NCBI RefSeq assembly: GCF_900302475.1
Contig: NZ_OMOQ01000001.1
Coordinates: forward strand, 2,170,001-2,234,000
DNA: 64,000 nt
From: Defluviimonas aquaemixtae
Lineage (GTDB): Bacteria; Pseudomonadota; Alphaproteobacteria; Rhodobacterales; Rhodobacteraceae
Direction of reading: 5' to 3'
Made by a program: the position numbers and the translations under genes. Below, in pieces: positions 50,293 through 57,848 of the stretch. The notes under the pieces were generated by a model, which ran no database searches, was not told the DNA's origin, and saw only the letters and a program-made list of their open reading frames with translations. Each line of letters opens with the position of its first letter. Position 1 is the stretch's first letter.

Positions 50293-52721
50293 AACCTCCT
50301 ACATGCAGGTCCGATGGCCGCCCGGCGGATCTTCGACTGCTCGGCGGACTTACGTTGGCGGCACTGCTAACGGCGGGTAGCGCCTTCGCGCAATCCGCCG
50401 ACACACCGGTCACGCTGCAACGACCGGCCGAGGTGCTGGGTCTTCCGGGGCTGAGCATCGACCTGACCAAGCCCGCGACGCAGCGCTATGCGCTCGTGAT
50501 CGGCAACGGTGACTACAGCTACGTGCCGTCGCTGCCGAATGCGGTCGCCGATGCCCGGCTGATCGCCGGCGTCCTCAAACGGGCCGGCTATGTCGTCCAG
50601 GAATACGAGAACCTCGACCGACGCGGCTTCGAAGCCGCGCTGAGGCGGATGATCGCCGATACCGACAAGGGGTCGGAGATCGTGATCTACTATGCCGGAC
50701 ACGGCGTCCAGATCGGCAATTCCAACCGGCTTATCCCGGTCGATGCCGAGATCGACACGATCTATGATCTGCCATTCGAATCCGTCTCGCTGTCGAGCCT
50801 CCTGTCGATTGCGGGCGCGCGGTCACGGTCGCTCGTCGTCATCCTCGACAGTTGCCGCGACAATCCCTTTCCCGACCGCGACGCGATCGTCGGGCTCGAC
50901 GCAATTCCGCAGGAACTGAGGACCGGATTCGCGGCGCAGGATTCTCCAGTGAACTCGCTCATCGTCTTCTCGACTTCGCCGGGCGCGGTGGCGCTGGACG
51001 GTACCGGGGCGAACAGCCCGTTCACCGAGGCGCTGAACCAGGCGATCACGGCCCAGCCTGACGCGCCGATGGACGAGATCCTGCGCGATGTCCGCCGCCG
51101 CGTCTATGTCGCGACCGGAGCGCGTCAAGTGCCGTGGGAAAGCTCGTCACTGGTCGAGCGGGTCAGCTTTGATTCCGACCCGTCGGTCGCGGGGTTCCAT
51201 AACGCCGCCGCGGCAATAGAAGGTGAGGCAACTGCCGGGGCCGCGCCCGAGCCGCTGACCATCAGCCTGCCGCTGGATCGCAAGGTCGAGGTGGGCGCGG
51301 CTCTGCGGAACACCGCGCCCGGAACGCTCGAAGACGTCGTGGTGACGCGGCCACCGAGCCTTGGCCGGCTCGAACTGCGAGCGGGCGGGCAGACGCGCGG
51401 GCTGATCCCGCTGACGCGGTTTGCCGAGGGCGTCGACGACCTGATCTATGCCAACAGCCGGCCAGAGCTTTCAGCGCTGCAGATGCCCAATCCGCTCATC
51501 AGGGATGAATTCGAGGTCACCGCGAACGGCACTGCGCAGACCGTGCAGCTGACGCTGACCGTCGATCCGTGCGATTTCGAGGCAGGCGACCATCTCGACC
51601 CCGAAGGGGTTGGCGTCGCACGGTATCCAAACGAGATCGAAGTCGCCGCAGCGCTGAGCGCCTGCGAGGCGGCTGTCGCGCGGGAGCCGACGAATGGCCG
51701 TTTCTATTATCAGTTGGGCCGCGTGTACCTCGCATTGCGCGATCTAGACGCGGCGGAGGCGAGCTTCGACCGCGCCCGCGATTTTGACCACACGCGGGCC
51801 TGGCACGCGCTCGGCATGCTGGAGATAGCTCGCCAGCAGGAAACCGCCGGGGCTGAGCGGCTGCCCGCCCCCGAAACCGCGCTGGCGCTTCTGGCAATGG
51901 GCGTCGACCGGGGCGATCCCTATGCCTATCACTCGCTTGGGCTGCAGCTTCTAGAAATGTCGGTCGATCCCTCGCTCAAGCGGCAGGGTTTCGACCTCCT
52001 GTCGCGCTCGCTCGAAGTGGGGCACACTTTTTCGATGAACGCGCTCGGTTTCTACTTCCTCCAGGAAAACACCGATCACTACGAGCCCGAGCGCGGCCTG
52101 CGCTACATTCGCGAAAGCGCCGAGCGCGATGACATCTACGGGTACGACAACATGGGCTGGATCGCGCTCAACGGCGCGGGCGGCACTACCCGCGACCCGG
52201 GGGCGGCGCTGGAGTGGTTCCGCAAGGCGTCCGACGGCGGCCATCCGCGCGCGCCGACGAGCATCGGGCGGATGTATTTCAATGGCGATGTCGGTGGTCA
52301 ACCTGACTTCGCTGAGGCGGTAAAGTGGTACGATGTCGGGCTGAGCAGGGGCGATGCCTGGGGCGGCGCGAACGGCGCCTGGGTCATCGCCAACCATCAG
52401 CCAGCGGGCTACGGATCGGGTCAGGCCGCGGTTCGGGCCGCCAAGGCGGCGACGCTTCGCAACTCCGAGGCGGTAGCGGCAGCGGAGGAGCTTCTGACCA
52501 CTCTGCCCGCCCGCGAGCTAGACGCGGGCGCGCAGGCGCTGATGCTCGAACTCGGCGCGGAGGTGACAGCCGACGGCGCCTTTGGGCCGGCAAGCGAGGC
52601 GGCGCTGACCGACGTCGCCCAGCGCTTCGGCACCCAAATTTCATCAGACCCCATGGAGCGCTTGAAGGCGCTGGCGCGGATATACTGGACGACGAATCCA
52701 TTCCGGGTGGATCTCTACTGA
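50283..52721 (+). CDS. Exported caspase-fold (C14) protein with long SEL1/TPR repeat region
   Basis: 812 aa from GTG. A signal-like segment (LRLLGGLTLAALLTAGSAFAQ) is followed by C14 at about 66-300: ALVIGNGDYSYVPSLPNAVADARLIAGVLKRAGY, His140 in IYYAGHGVQI and Cys191 in VILDSCRDNPF, then NSPFTEALNQAIT..MDEILRDVRRRVYVATGARQVPWESSSL. A beta-type region (about 320-440) precedes SEL1/TPR repeats (about 455-730). It resembles the first caspase protein in domain order but is larger. It lies upstream of the convergent ompA-like gene at the T6SS edge. Confidence 0.85.
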   Translation: MELKPPTCRSDGRPADLRLLGGLTLAALLTAGSAFAQSADTPVTLQRPAEVLGLPGLSIDLTKPATQRYALVIGNGDYSYVPSLPNAVADARLIAGVLKRAGYVVQEYENLDRRGFEAALRRMIADTDKGSEIVIYYAGHGVQIGNSNRLIPVDAEIDTIYDLPFESVSLSSLLSIAGARSRSLVVILDSCRDNPFPDRDAIVGLDAIPQELRTGFAAQDSPVNSLIVFSTSPGAVALDGTGANSPFTEALNQAITAQPDAPMDEILRDVRRRVYVATGARQVPWESSSLVERVSFDSDPSVAGFHNAAAAIEGEATAGAAPEPLTISLPLDRKVEVGAALRNTAPGTLEDVVVTRPPSLGRLELRAGGQTRGLIPLTRFAEGVDDLIYANSRPELSALQMPNPLIRDEFEVTANGTAQTVQLTLTVDPCDFEAGDHLDPEGVGVARYPNEIEVAAALSACEAAVAREPTNGRFYYQLGRVYLALRDLDAAEASFDRARDFDHTRAWHALGMLEIARQQETAGAERLPAPETALALLAMGVDRGDPYAYHSLGLQLLEMSVDPSLKRQGFDLLSRSLEVGHTFSMNALGFYFLQENTDHYEPERGLRYIRESAERDDIYGYDNMGWIALNGAGGTTRDPGAALEWFRKASDGGHPRAPTSIGRMYFNGDVGGQPDFAEAVKWYDVGLSRGDAWGGANGAWVIANHQPAGYGSGQAAVRAAKAATLRNSEAVAAAEELLTTLPARELDAGAQALMLELGAEVTADGAFGPASEAALTDVAQRFGTQISSDPMERLKALARIYWTTNPFRVDLY

Positions 52722-52746
52722 GGCGCCCTTGCCTGGCTCTCGGCAG

Positions 52747-53469
52747 TCAGCTCAGCGCCTGGAACTCCACGCGCCGGTTCTCGGCGGCCTTCGGGTCGAC
52801 CTCGTCGGCGAGGAACCGCTCGCCCAGACCGACCGCTTCGAGCCGTCCAGGCGCGATGCCGCAGTCGCGGACGAGGTAGCGCTGCACTTCCTCTGCGCGC
52901 AGCTGCGAAAGGCGTTCATTGTATTCGAACGAGCCCGAGGCGTCGGTATGCCCCACGATGCGGAAGAGTTCGATGTCGCTGCCACTCATCACGGTGCAGA
53001 GCTGCTCGAGCTGCGGCAACTGGTCGGAAGAGAGCGCTGCGGAATCGAAGGCAAAACGGATATGGACGTTGATCTGAAGCTCAGGGGCGAGACTTCCGAA
53101 GACAACCTGTTGGGGCGCGGCCGTTTCCTGCGTGCCAAGGCCCTGATCCCGCCCGGTTTGTGCAGGCGAAAGGGGCGATAGCGCGCCCACGGTCACGCCA
53201 CCCGTGTCGGTCGCGGACACGCCTGCGCTCGCCTCGCCGGCATCGGGCTGCGACAGGCCGGGGCTTTCGGTCGCGACAGCGACATCGTCGACTGTGATCA
53301 GGGTCAGTCCGCGCGTACGGCCCGTCGTGCTTTCGCGCGCTGCGCGGAATGCGTCGCGCTGCTTGTTGAAAAGCTCCAGTAACTGGGCATCCGTAAGTTC
53401 CTGCGCGCAGGCCGGAGCGACCATGGCGGCGGACAGGAAAGCGGTCACCAGAACCGGAATGTATCGCAT
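52747..53469 (-). CDS. Exported OmpA-domain protein
   Basis: 240 aa. A signal peptide (YIPVLVTAFLSAAMVAPACAQ) and a variable linker with Ala/Ser/Gly (about 60-120) precede an OmpA C-terminal domain (about 130-240): IRFAFDSAALSSDQLPQLEQL, IVGHTDASGSFEYNERLSQLRAEEVQRYLV and ENRRVEF, the peptidoglycan-binding signature. In many T6SS this domain is part of TssL; here it is separate. AAGGTGG supports ATG 53469. It is divergent from the phosphatase gene. Confidence 0.88.
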   Translation of the reverse strand: MRYIPVLVTAFLSAAMVAPACAQELTDAQLLELFNKQRDAFRAARESTTGRTRGLTLITVDDVAVATESPGLSQPDAGEASAGVSATDTGGVTVGALSPLSPAQTGRDQGLGTQETAAPQQVVFGSLAPELQINVHIRFAFDSAALSSDQLPQLEQLCTVMSGSDIELFRIVGHTDASGSFEYNERLSQLRAEEVQRYLVRDCGIAPGRLEAVGLGERFLADEVDPKAAENRRVEFQALS

Positions 53470-53504
53470 GACATCCACCTTGAGGGTGCATAGGATCGCA
53501 AAAA

Positions 53505-53533
53505 AGCTTACGCTAGCGCAGTGTTCCGATCAA
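53505..53533 (-). promoter_or_regulatory. Possible promoter of the OmpA-domain gene
   Basis: On the minus strand TTGATC (53528-53533) and TAAGCT (53505-53510) are spaced by 17 bp, 35 bases upstream of the ATG. This is a moderate match only. Confidence 0.35.
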
Positions 53534-53610
53534 TTCTGCAATTCCAGACCACGCATGTCCATGAGCCACCAGAACCCACATAGCCAGGAACCGCAGCTTC
53601 GGAGCGACCG

Positions 53611-54366
53611 ATGAGAGGTGCGACGACCGTCGTCCCCCTGCCGTCGTCACGTCGACCCGCGGCGCATGGCGCGGGCATGACGCATCGGGGTTGCCTGCGC
53701 ACCACGAACGAGGACGCAATCCTGATCGACCCGACCGGCCGGCTCTGGGCCGTGGCCGACGGAATGGGGGGGTACGGCAACGGCGGTCTTGCTTCAGGCA
53801 TCGTGATTGACAGCCTCGAGATCATTCAGGACGACGAGGACGCCGACACCGCGCTGCGCTTTCGCCTGGAAGAGGCCAATGACGTGATCCGCGCCCGCGC
53901 CGAAAGCGATGGGCTCGGTCCGATGGGCGCCACCGTGGTCGCGCTCATCATCGCAGATGGCACGGCGCATGTGGCCTGGGCGGGCGACAGCCGGCTCTAT
54001 CTCGCGCGGGACGGCTCACTAAAGCTGATTACCCGCGATCATTCGGTCGTGCAGGACCTTGTCGAACGCGGCGAAATCGGCGCCGACATGGCTGAGCATC
54101 ACCCCGAGTCCCACATCGTCACGCGCGCGGTGGGCGGAGCGGAGGTTCTCGAGGTCGATGAGGTGCAGGTGCAACTCTCGGAGGGCGACCGGCTGCTTCT
54201 ATGTTCCGACGGGCTACCGCGCTGCCTGGATGACGGGGCGATCGCGGACGTCCTAGGCGCTGAACATTCGCCCGAGGCGGCAAGCGCCAAGCTGGTCCGC
54301 GCGGCGCTCGATCTCGGTGCGCCCGACAATGTCTCGGTCATCGTGATTGACGTCCGGAAGGTCTGA
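53611..54366 (+). CDS. pppA: PPM/PP2C-type Ser/Thr phosphatase (PppA-like, T6SS)
   Basis: 251 aa, one PP2C domain: GMTHRGCLRTTNEDAILIDPTGRLWAVADGMGGYGNGGLAS (metal-binding DGMGG), MGATVVALIIADGTAHVAWAGDSRLYLARDG, ITRDHSVVQDLV, LLLCSDGL and PDNVSVIVIDV. GGAG 7-10 bases before ATG. In T6SS loci PppA opposes the kinase PpkA in controlling Fha phosphorylation and assembly; no kinase is in view here. The next gene starts 3 bases after the stop. Confidence 0.88.
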   Translation: MRGATTVVPLPSSRRPAAHGAGMTHRGCLRTTNEDAILIDPTGRLWAVADGMGGYGNGGLASGIVIDSLEIIQDDEDADTALRFRLEEANDVIRARAESDGLGPMGATVVALIIADGTAHVAWAGDSRLYLARDGSLKLITRDHSVVQDLVERGEIGADMAEHHPESHIVTRAVGGAEVLEVDEVQVQLSEGDRLLLCSDGLPRCLDDGAIADVLGAEHSPEAASAKLVRAALDLGAPDNVSVIVIDVRKV

Positions 54367-54369
54367 GGG

Positions 54370-55245
54370 TTGCAGGGCGGTGGTCTGATCGGTCCGGTCA
54401 TCGTAGCGATCGGTGTCGTAGCGGCGGCGATTGCTTTTGCCCTGGTGACGACACTTCTGGAAACCGCCGACAGCGGGACCGAGTTGCGCCTCGACCGGCT
54501 GCAGGAGGAGGTTCAGGCCGCATCGGGCGAGCGCGCGCGGCTGGAAGCCGAGGTCAGGCGCCTGACGAGCGACCTGGCGCGGTTGCGCGAGGATATGAGC
54601 CTCTTGGCCAATCGCGCGCCGGCTGCGAGCGCCCAGCCGCCAGCCGCAGCGGGCGGAACGACTGAACTGCCCGATGAGGATTTTGAGAATCCGCTGCCCA
54701 CCGAGGAGATGACCGAAATCATGCTCCTGGCCAAGACGCGCTTCAACAAGGCCATCACCCAGCCGCGCAACCGGACGATGATGGAGATCCTAGGCCCGCC
54801 GCGCGACAGCTATTCGACCGACTGCCAGCCTGTGACGAACGCCCGGCTAAAGGCGCTTATGGAGACCCGCGAGATCGGGCCGATCCGGGTCACCATGCTG
54901 CGACCGGCGCTTGAAAGCCTCGAACGCATCATGACCCGGCTGCAGAAGAGCGACCCCGATATCTACTCCGCCGTCGGCACGGCGGGTGCCATCTGCGCGC
55001 GGTTCATCCGGGGTTCGACGACGTCGGTCTCGAACCATTCCTGGGGTACGGCGATCGATTTGAAGCTCGAGGGCCAGCTCGACCCCTTCGCCGATGGCGG
55101 CACGCAATTCGGGCTTTTGATTCTTGCCGAGTACTTCAACGAGGAAGGATGGTTCTGGGGCGCGACCTATAGCCGGGAGGATTCGATGCATTTCGAGGTC
55201 GGGGAAGAGACGCTGCGCGCCTGGAAGAACGAAGGCAGGCTCTAA
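54370..55245 (+). CDS. Membrane-anchored M15-type D-Ala-D-Ala peptidase-like protein
   Basis: 291 aa from TTG. One N-terminal membrane helix (IGPVIVAIGVVAAAIAFALVTTLL) is followed by a coiled coil (about 38-80: LDRLQEEVQAASGERARLEAEVRRLTSDLARLREDMSLLANR), an Ala/Pro linker and a C-terminal M15_4-like domain. SNHSWGTAIDLKLEG supplies His and Asp, and REDSMHFEVG the last His, of the zinc triad. It probably cleaves cell-wall peptides in the periplasm, where it may open a path for the T6SS (inference). It lies between pppA and the TssL-TssM chimera, within 5 bases of each. Confidence 0.8.
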   Translation: MQGGGLIGPVIVAIGVVAAAIAFALVTTLLETADSGTELRLDRLQEEVQAASGERARLEAEVRRLTSDLARLREDMSLLANRAPAASAQPPAAAGGTTELPDEDFENPLPTEEMTEIMLLAKTRFNKAITQPRNRTMMEILGPPRDSYSTDCQPVTNARLKALMETREIGPIRVTMLRPALESLERIMTRLQKSDPDIYSAVGTAGAICARFIRGSTTSVSNHSWGTAIDLKLEGQLDPFADGGTQFGLLILAEYFNEEGWFWGATYSREDSMHFEVGEETLRAWKNEGRL

Positions 55246-55249
55246 ACGC

Positions 55250-57745
55250 ATGGCCGGGCGTGATGGCAAGTCTGGCAAGCCGACGACAGGGCGCGGAGGG
55301 CCGGCAGCCAGCGCGGCCTCGCCCGAGCCCTACGAGAGCCGCGCCCGGCCGGTTCTGGACTTCGCGGCCGGGCTCGCGACAGAGGCGCGGCCCGATGCGG
55401 CGCGGCAGGTCGAGCGCGCCGCAATCCTCTTGGACCGGTTCAGCGATGCGCTCAGGCGGGCGGGCGTCGGGGCGTCGACGATACCGCCTGCGCGATACGC
55501 GCTGGCTTTGATCGTCGATCAGCGGGCCCGGTCAAACCGCCGCCTCGACATCCGGACATGGTCGGCAGCCGCGCACAGGCACCTCTTCGACGGGCGAGAC
55601 CTGTCGGTTGCTCGGCTCGAAGAGTTCATCCGGCGGGCCGAGGCTGCAGGGCCGGACTTTGACGCGGTCCGCGCGTTCCTTGGGACCTGCCTCGCGCGGC
55701 TGGAGGACAAGCGGCGGCATTTCGACCGCTCCACCGGGCCGAACTGGACCGGGATCGCTCTGGTCTTGATCGGAGGCTTCATGCTCGCCGTCGCCGGATG
55801 GGCGGCCTATGTCGAATGGCGCTATCATCGCGACTTGGCGCAAGCCTTCGCGTCCGAGGCGCTTGAGATTGGGCTTGACCGGCAGGGCGAGGTTCCCGAC
55901 CTCGCGGGTCGCCTCGACCGGCTCGACGCGGCGGCCGGGCGCGTGGAGACGCAGGCGGAGAGGGCGCCGCTTTCGCTGTTCGCGGGCGCCTTGGGCTTCG
56001 ACGCTGCGGCGCGCGCGTGGGAAAGCTACGACGACGCGCTGGCGCGCCACTTGCCGGGGGTGCTCGCCCGGGCGCTCGATACAGCGATCGCGACCGAGGG
56101 CGAAAACGTCGCGCTATACGACGACCTGCGCGCATGGCGGGTTCTGTCGGGGCAGGACGATTGGTCGCCCGCTTATCTCGCCGGGTGGTCCGCCGACCGC
56201 GCGGACGAGGGGCTGGGCCTTGAGGGGCTTTCACCGCACGTGGCCCGCCTGGCTCGGCCGTCAAGACCCCTGCCCCCGCCCGATCCCGAGCTTCTCGACC
56301 AGGCGCGCGACTTCGCGGCACAGGCGGGCGAGGCCGAGCGCGCCTTTCTGGAGCTGCGCCGGTCCACTTCCGTCGCTGCGCTGCCCGGCTGGCGCGCCTC
56401 CGACGCGGTGCCGGGGATAGACCAACTCCTCCTCCGCCGCTCGGGCCTGCCGATGAGCCGACCGATCCCGGGGCTTTACACCGCCGGGGGCTGGGCGCTC
56501 GCCCGCGACCGCGAGGCGGGGCTTGCCGTCCAGGGCGCCCGCGATGCGGCCGTGCGGATCTTCGATGCGGAGCTTCCAGCCGAGATCGATGCCCCGGACC
56601 GGGTGATGACGCTTCTGCAACGCGCCACGCTTGCCCAATGGAGGACCTATGTCGCCGATCTGAGAGTCCGGCCCTTCTCGGACCCCGATAACGCGGTCTT
56701 CATTTCGGGGCGGCTCGCGCTATCGCCCTCGCCGCTCGAAGCGTTTCTGCGGGCGGTGTGGAACGAGGCAGGCGGCACCGACCGCCAGCGTCCCCATGCG
56801 CTGCAACTGTCGGTCGCGACCGAGTTCGGGCCAATGATCCAGTATGTCGAGCAGGGCCGGATGCGCGAGATTTCGGCACTTTTCGCCGCGCTCAACGTGG
56901 CGCTTGGCGCGATGGACCGCGATGAGGAGGCGGGGCTTCAGCGGCTGATGACTATCCAGGACCGCGCGGCCTCCATCGCCGCGCTGCGGCAAGCGCCGCT
57001 TGTCGTCGTGCAAATCGTGGAGGATGTGCTTGCCCAGACCAGCGCGGCGCATGCCGATCTGATGACCAACCCGCTCACGCGCGCCTGGCAGTCCGAAGTT
57101 CTGCCCTTGTGCCAGGAGGCGGTCGAGGGTCGCTATCCGTTCGCCGACGGTCCTGACGCCGATCTTGCTGCGGTCTCTCGGCTGCTTGGCCCTGGCGGCG
57201 CCGTCGAGCGTTATTTCCGCGCCCGCGCGGAACCTTACGTCGACACGAATGCCGCTCTATGGCGCTGGAAGCCCGAGGCGCGCTTTGCCGGGCTCGCGCC
57301 CGAAAGCGCCGCCTTCTTCCAGCGCGCGCGTGCAATCAGCGAGGGTCTGTTCGCGCCGGACGGGCGCTTGGGCACGGCGATGGCGCTGTCGGCGCTGGCA
57401 GAGCGCGGGCGCGCGTTTATCGCGGTCGGCGGCGCGGGCGGGCCGGTCGAGACGCGCACCGATAGTCTCAGCCTCGACTGGCCGGGCGCGGCGGCCGAAA
57501 GCGGCGTGCAGGTGACCTTCGAAACGCCCGAAGGCGCGGCCGAAATGGCCGGACCCGGGCCATGGGGATTGTTCCGCCTTCTCGATCCGGTTCGCCTGCG
57601 CGAACGCGACGAGGGGCGCCGCTACCTTGTCGATCTGCGCGCGGGCGGGGGGCGGCTGTTTCTCGAGATCGGGTTCGACAGGGCCGAGAATCCGCTGTCG
57701 CGGCGCCGGCTACTCGACGGCTTCACCTGCCCACCGGTTCTGTAG
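55250..57745 (+). CDS. TssL(DotU)-TssM(periplasmic region) chimeric T6SS protein
   Basis: 831 aa. Residues about 30-160 resemble a DotU/TssL cytoplasmic domain (ARPVLDFAAGLATEARPD..ILLDRFSDALRRAGVGASTIPPARYALALIVDQRARSNRRLDIRTWSAAAHRHLFDGRDLSVARLEEFIRRAE). One membrane helix follows at about 167-187. The rest aligns by eye with the periplasmic part of TssM/IcmF: PLSLFAGALGFDAAARAWESYDDALARHLPGVLARAL, NPLTRAWQSEVLPLCQEAVEGRYPF, LGPGGAVERYFRARAEPYVDTNAALWRWKPEARFAGLAPESAAFFQRARAISEGLF and WGLFRLLDPVRL. The same blocks occur in order in the tssM gene at the right edge. No P-loop domain is present. Confidence 0.75.
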   Translation: MAGRDGKSGKPTTGRGGPAASAASPEPYESRARPVLDFAAGLATEARPDAARQVERAAILLDRFSDALRRAGVGASTIPPARYALALIVDQRARSNRRLDIRTWSAAAHRHLFDGRDLSVARLEEFIRRAEAAGPDFDAVRAFLGTCLARLEDKRRHFDRSTGPNWTGIALVLIGGFMLAVAGWAAYVEWRYHRDLAQAFASEALEIGLDRQGEVPDLAGRLDRLDAAAGRVETQAERAPLSLFAGALGFDAAARAWESYDDALARHLPGVLARALDTAIATEGENVALYDDLRAWRVLSGQDDWSPAYLAGWSADRADEGLGLEGLSPHVARLARPSRPLPPPDPELLDQARDFAAQAGEAERAFLELRRSTSVAALPGWRASDAVPGIDQLLLRRSGLPMSRPIPGLYTAGGWALARDREAGLAVQGARDAAVRIFDAELPAEIDAPDRVMTLLQRATLAQWRTYVADLRVRPFSDPDNAVFISGRLALSPSPLEAFLRAVWNEAGGTDRQRPHALQLSVATEFGPMIQYVEQGRMREISALFAALNVALGAMDRDEEAGLQRLMTIQDRAASIAALRQAPLVVVQIVEDVLAQTSAAHADLMTNPLTRAWQSEVLPLCQEAVEGRYPFADGPDADLAAVSRLLGPGGAVERYFRARAEPYVDTNAALWRWKPEARFAGLAPESAAFFQRARAISEGLFAPDGRLGTAMALSALAERGRAFIAVGGAGGPVETRTDSLSLDWPGAAAESGVQVTFETPEGAAEMAGPGPWGLFRLLDPVRLRERDEGRRYLVDLRAGGGRLFLEIGFDRAENPLSRRRLLDGFTCPPVL

Positions 57746-57848
57746 GGAATTCCCGTCTGCGGGATCGCGCCGACTTCGTCTATACTGGCCCGAGTTTGCG
57801 AGAGATTTGAGCCGGTTATTTCCGATACAAGCAGAAAGGAAGCCGATC

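Noticed and set aside
57746..57790. GGGAATTCCC and neighbouring short hairpins between the chimera and vgrG as a terminator
   Set aside because: The stems are short, no T-tract follows, and the genes are co-oriented parts of one locus.
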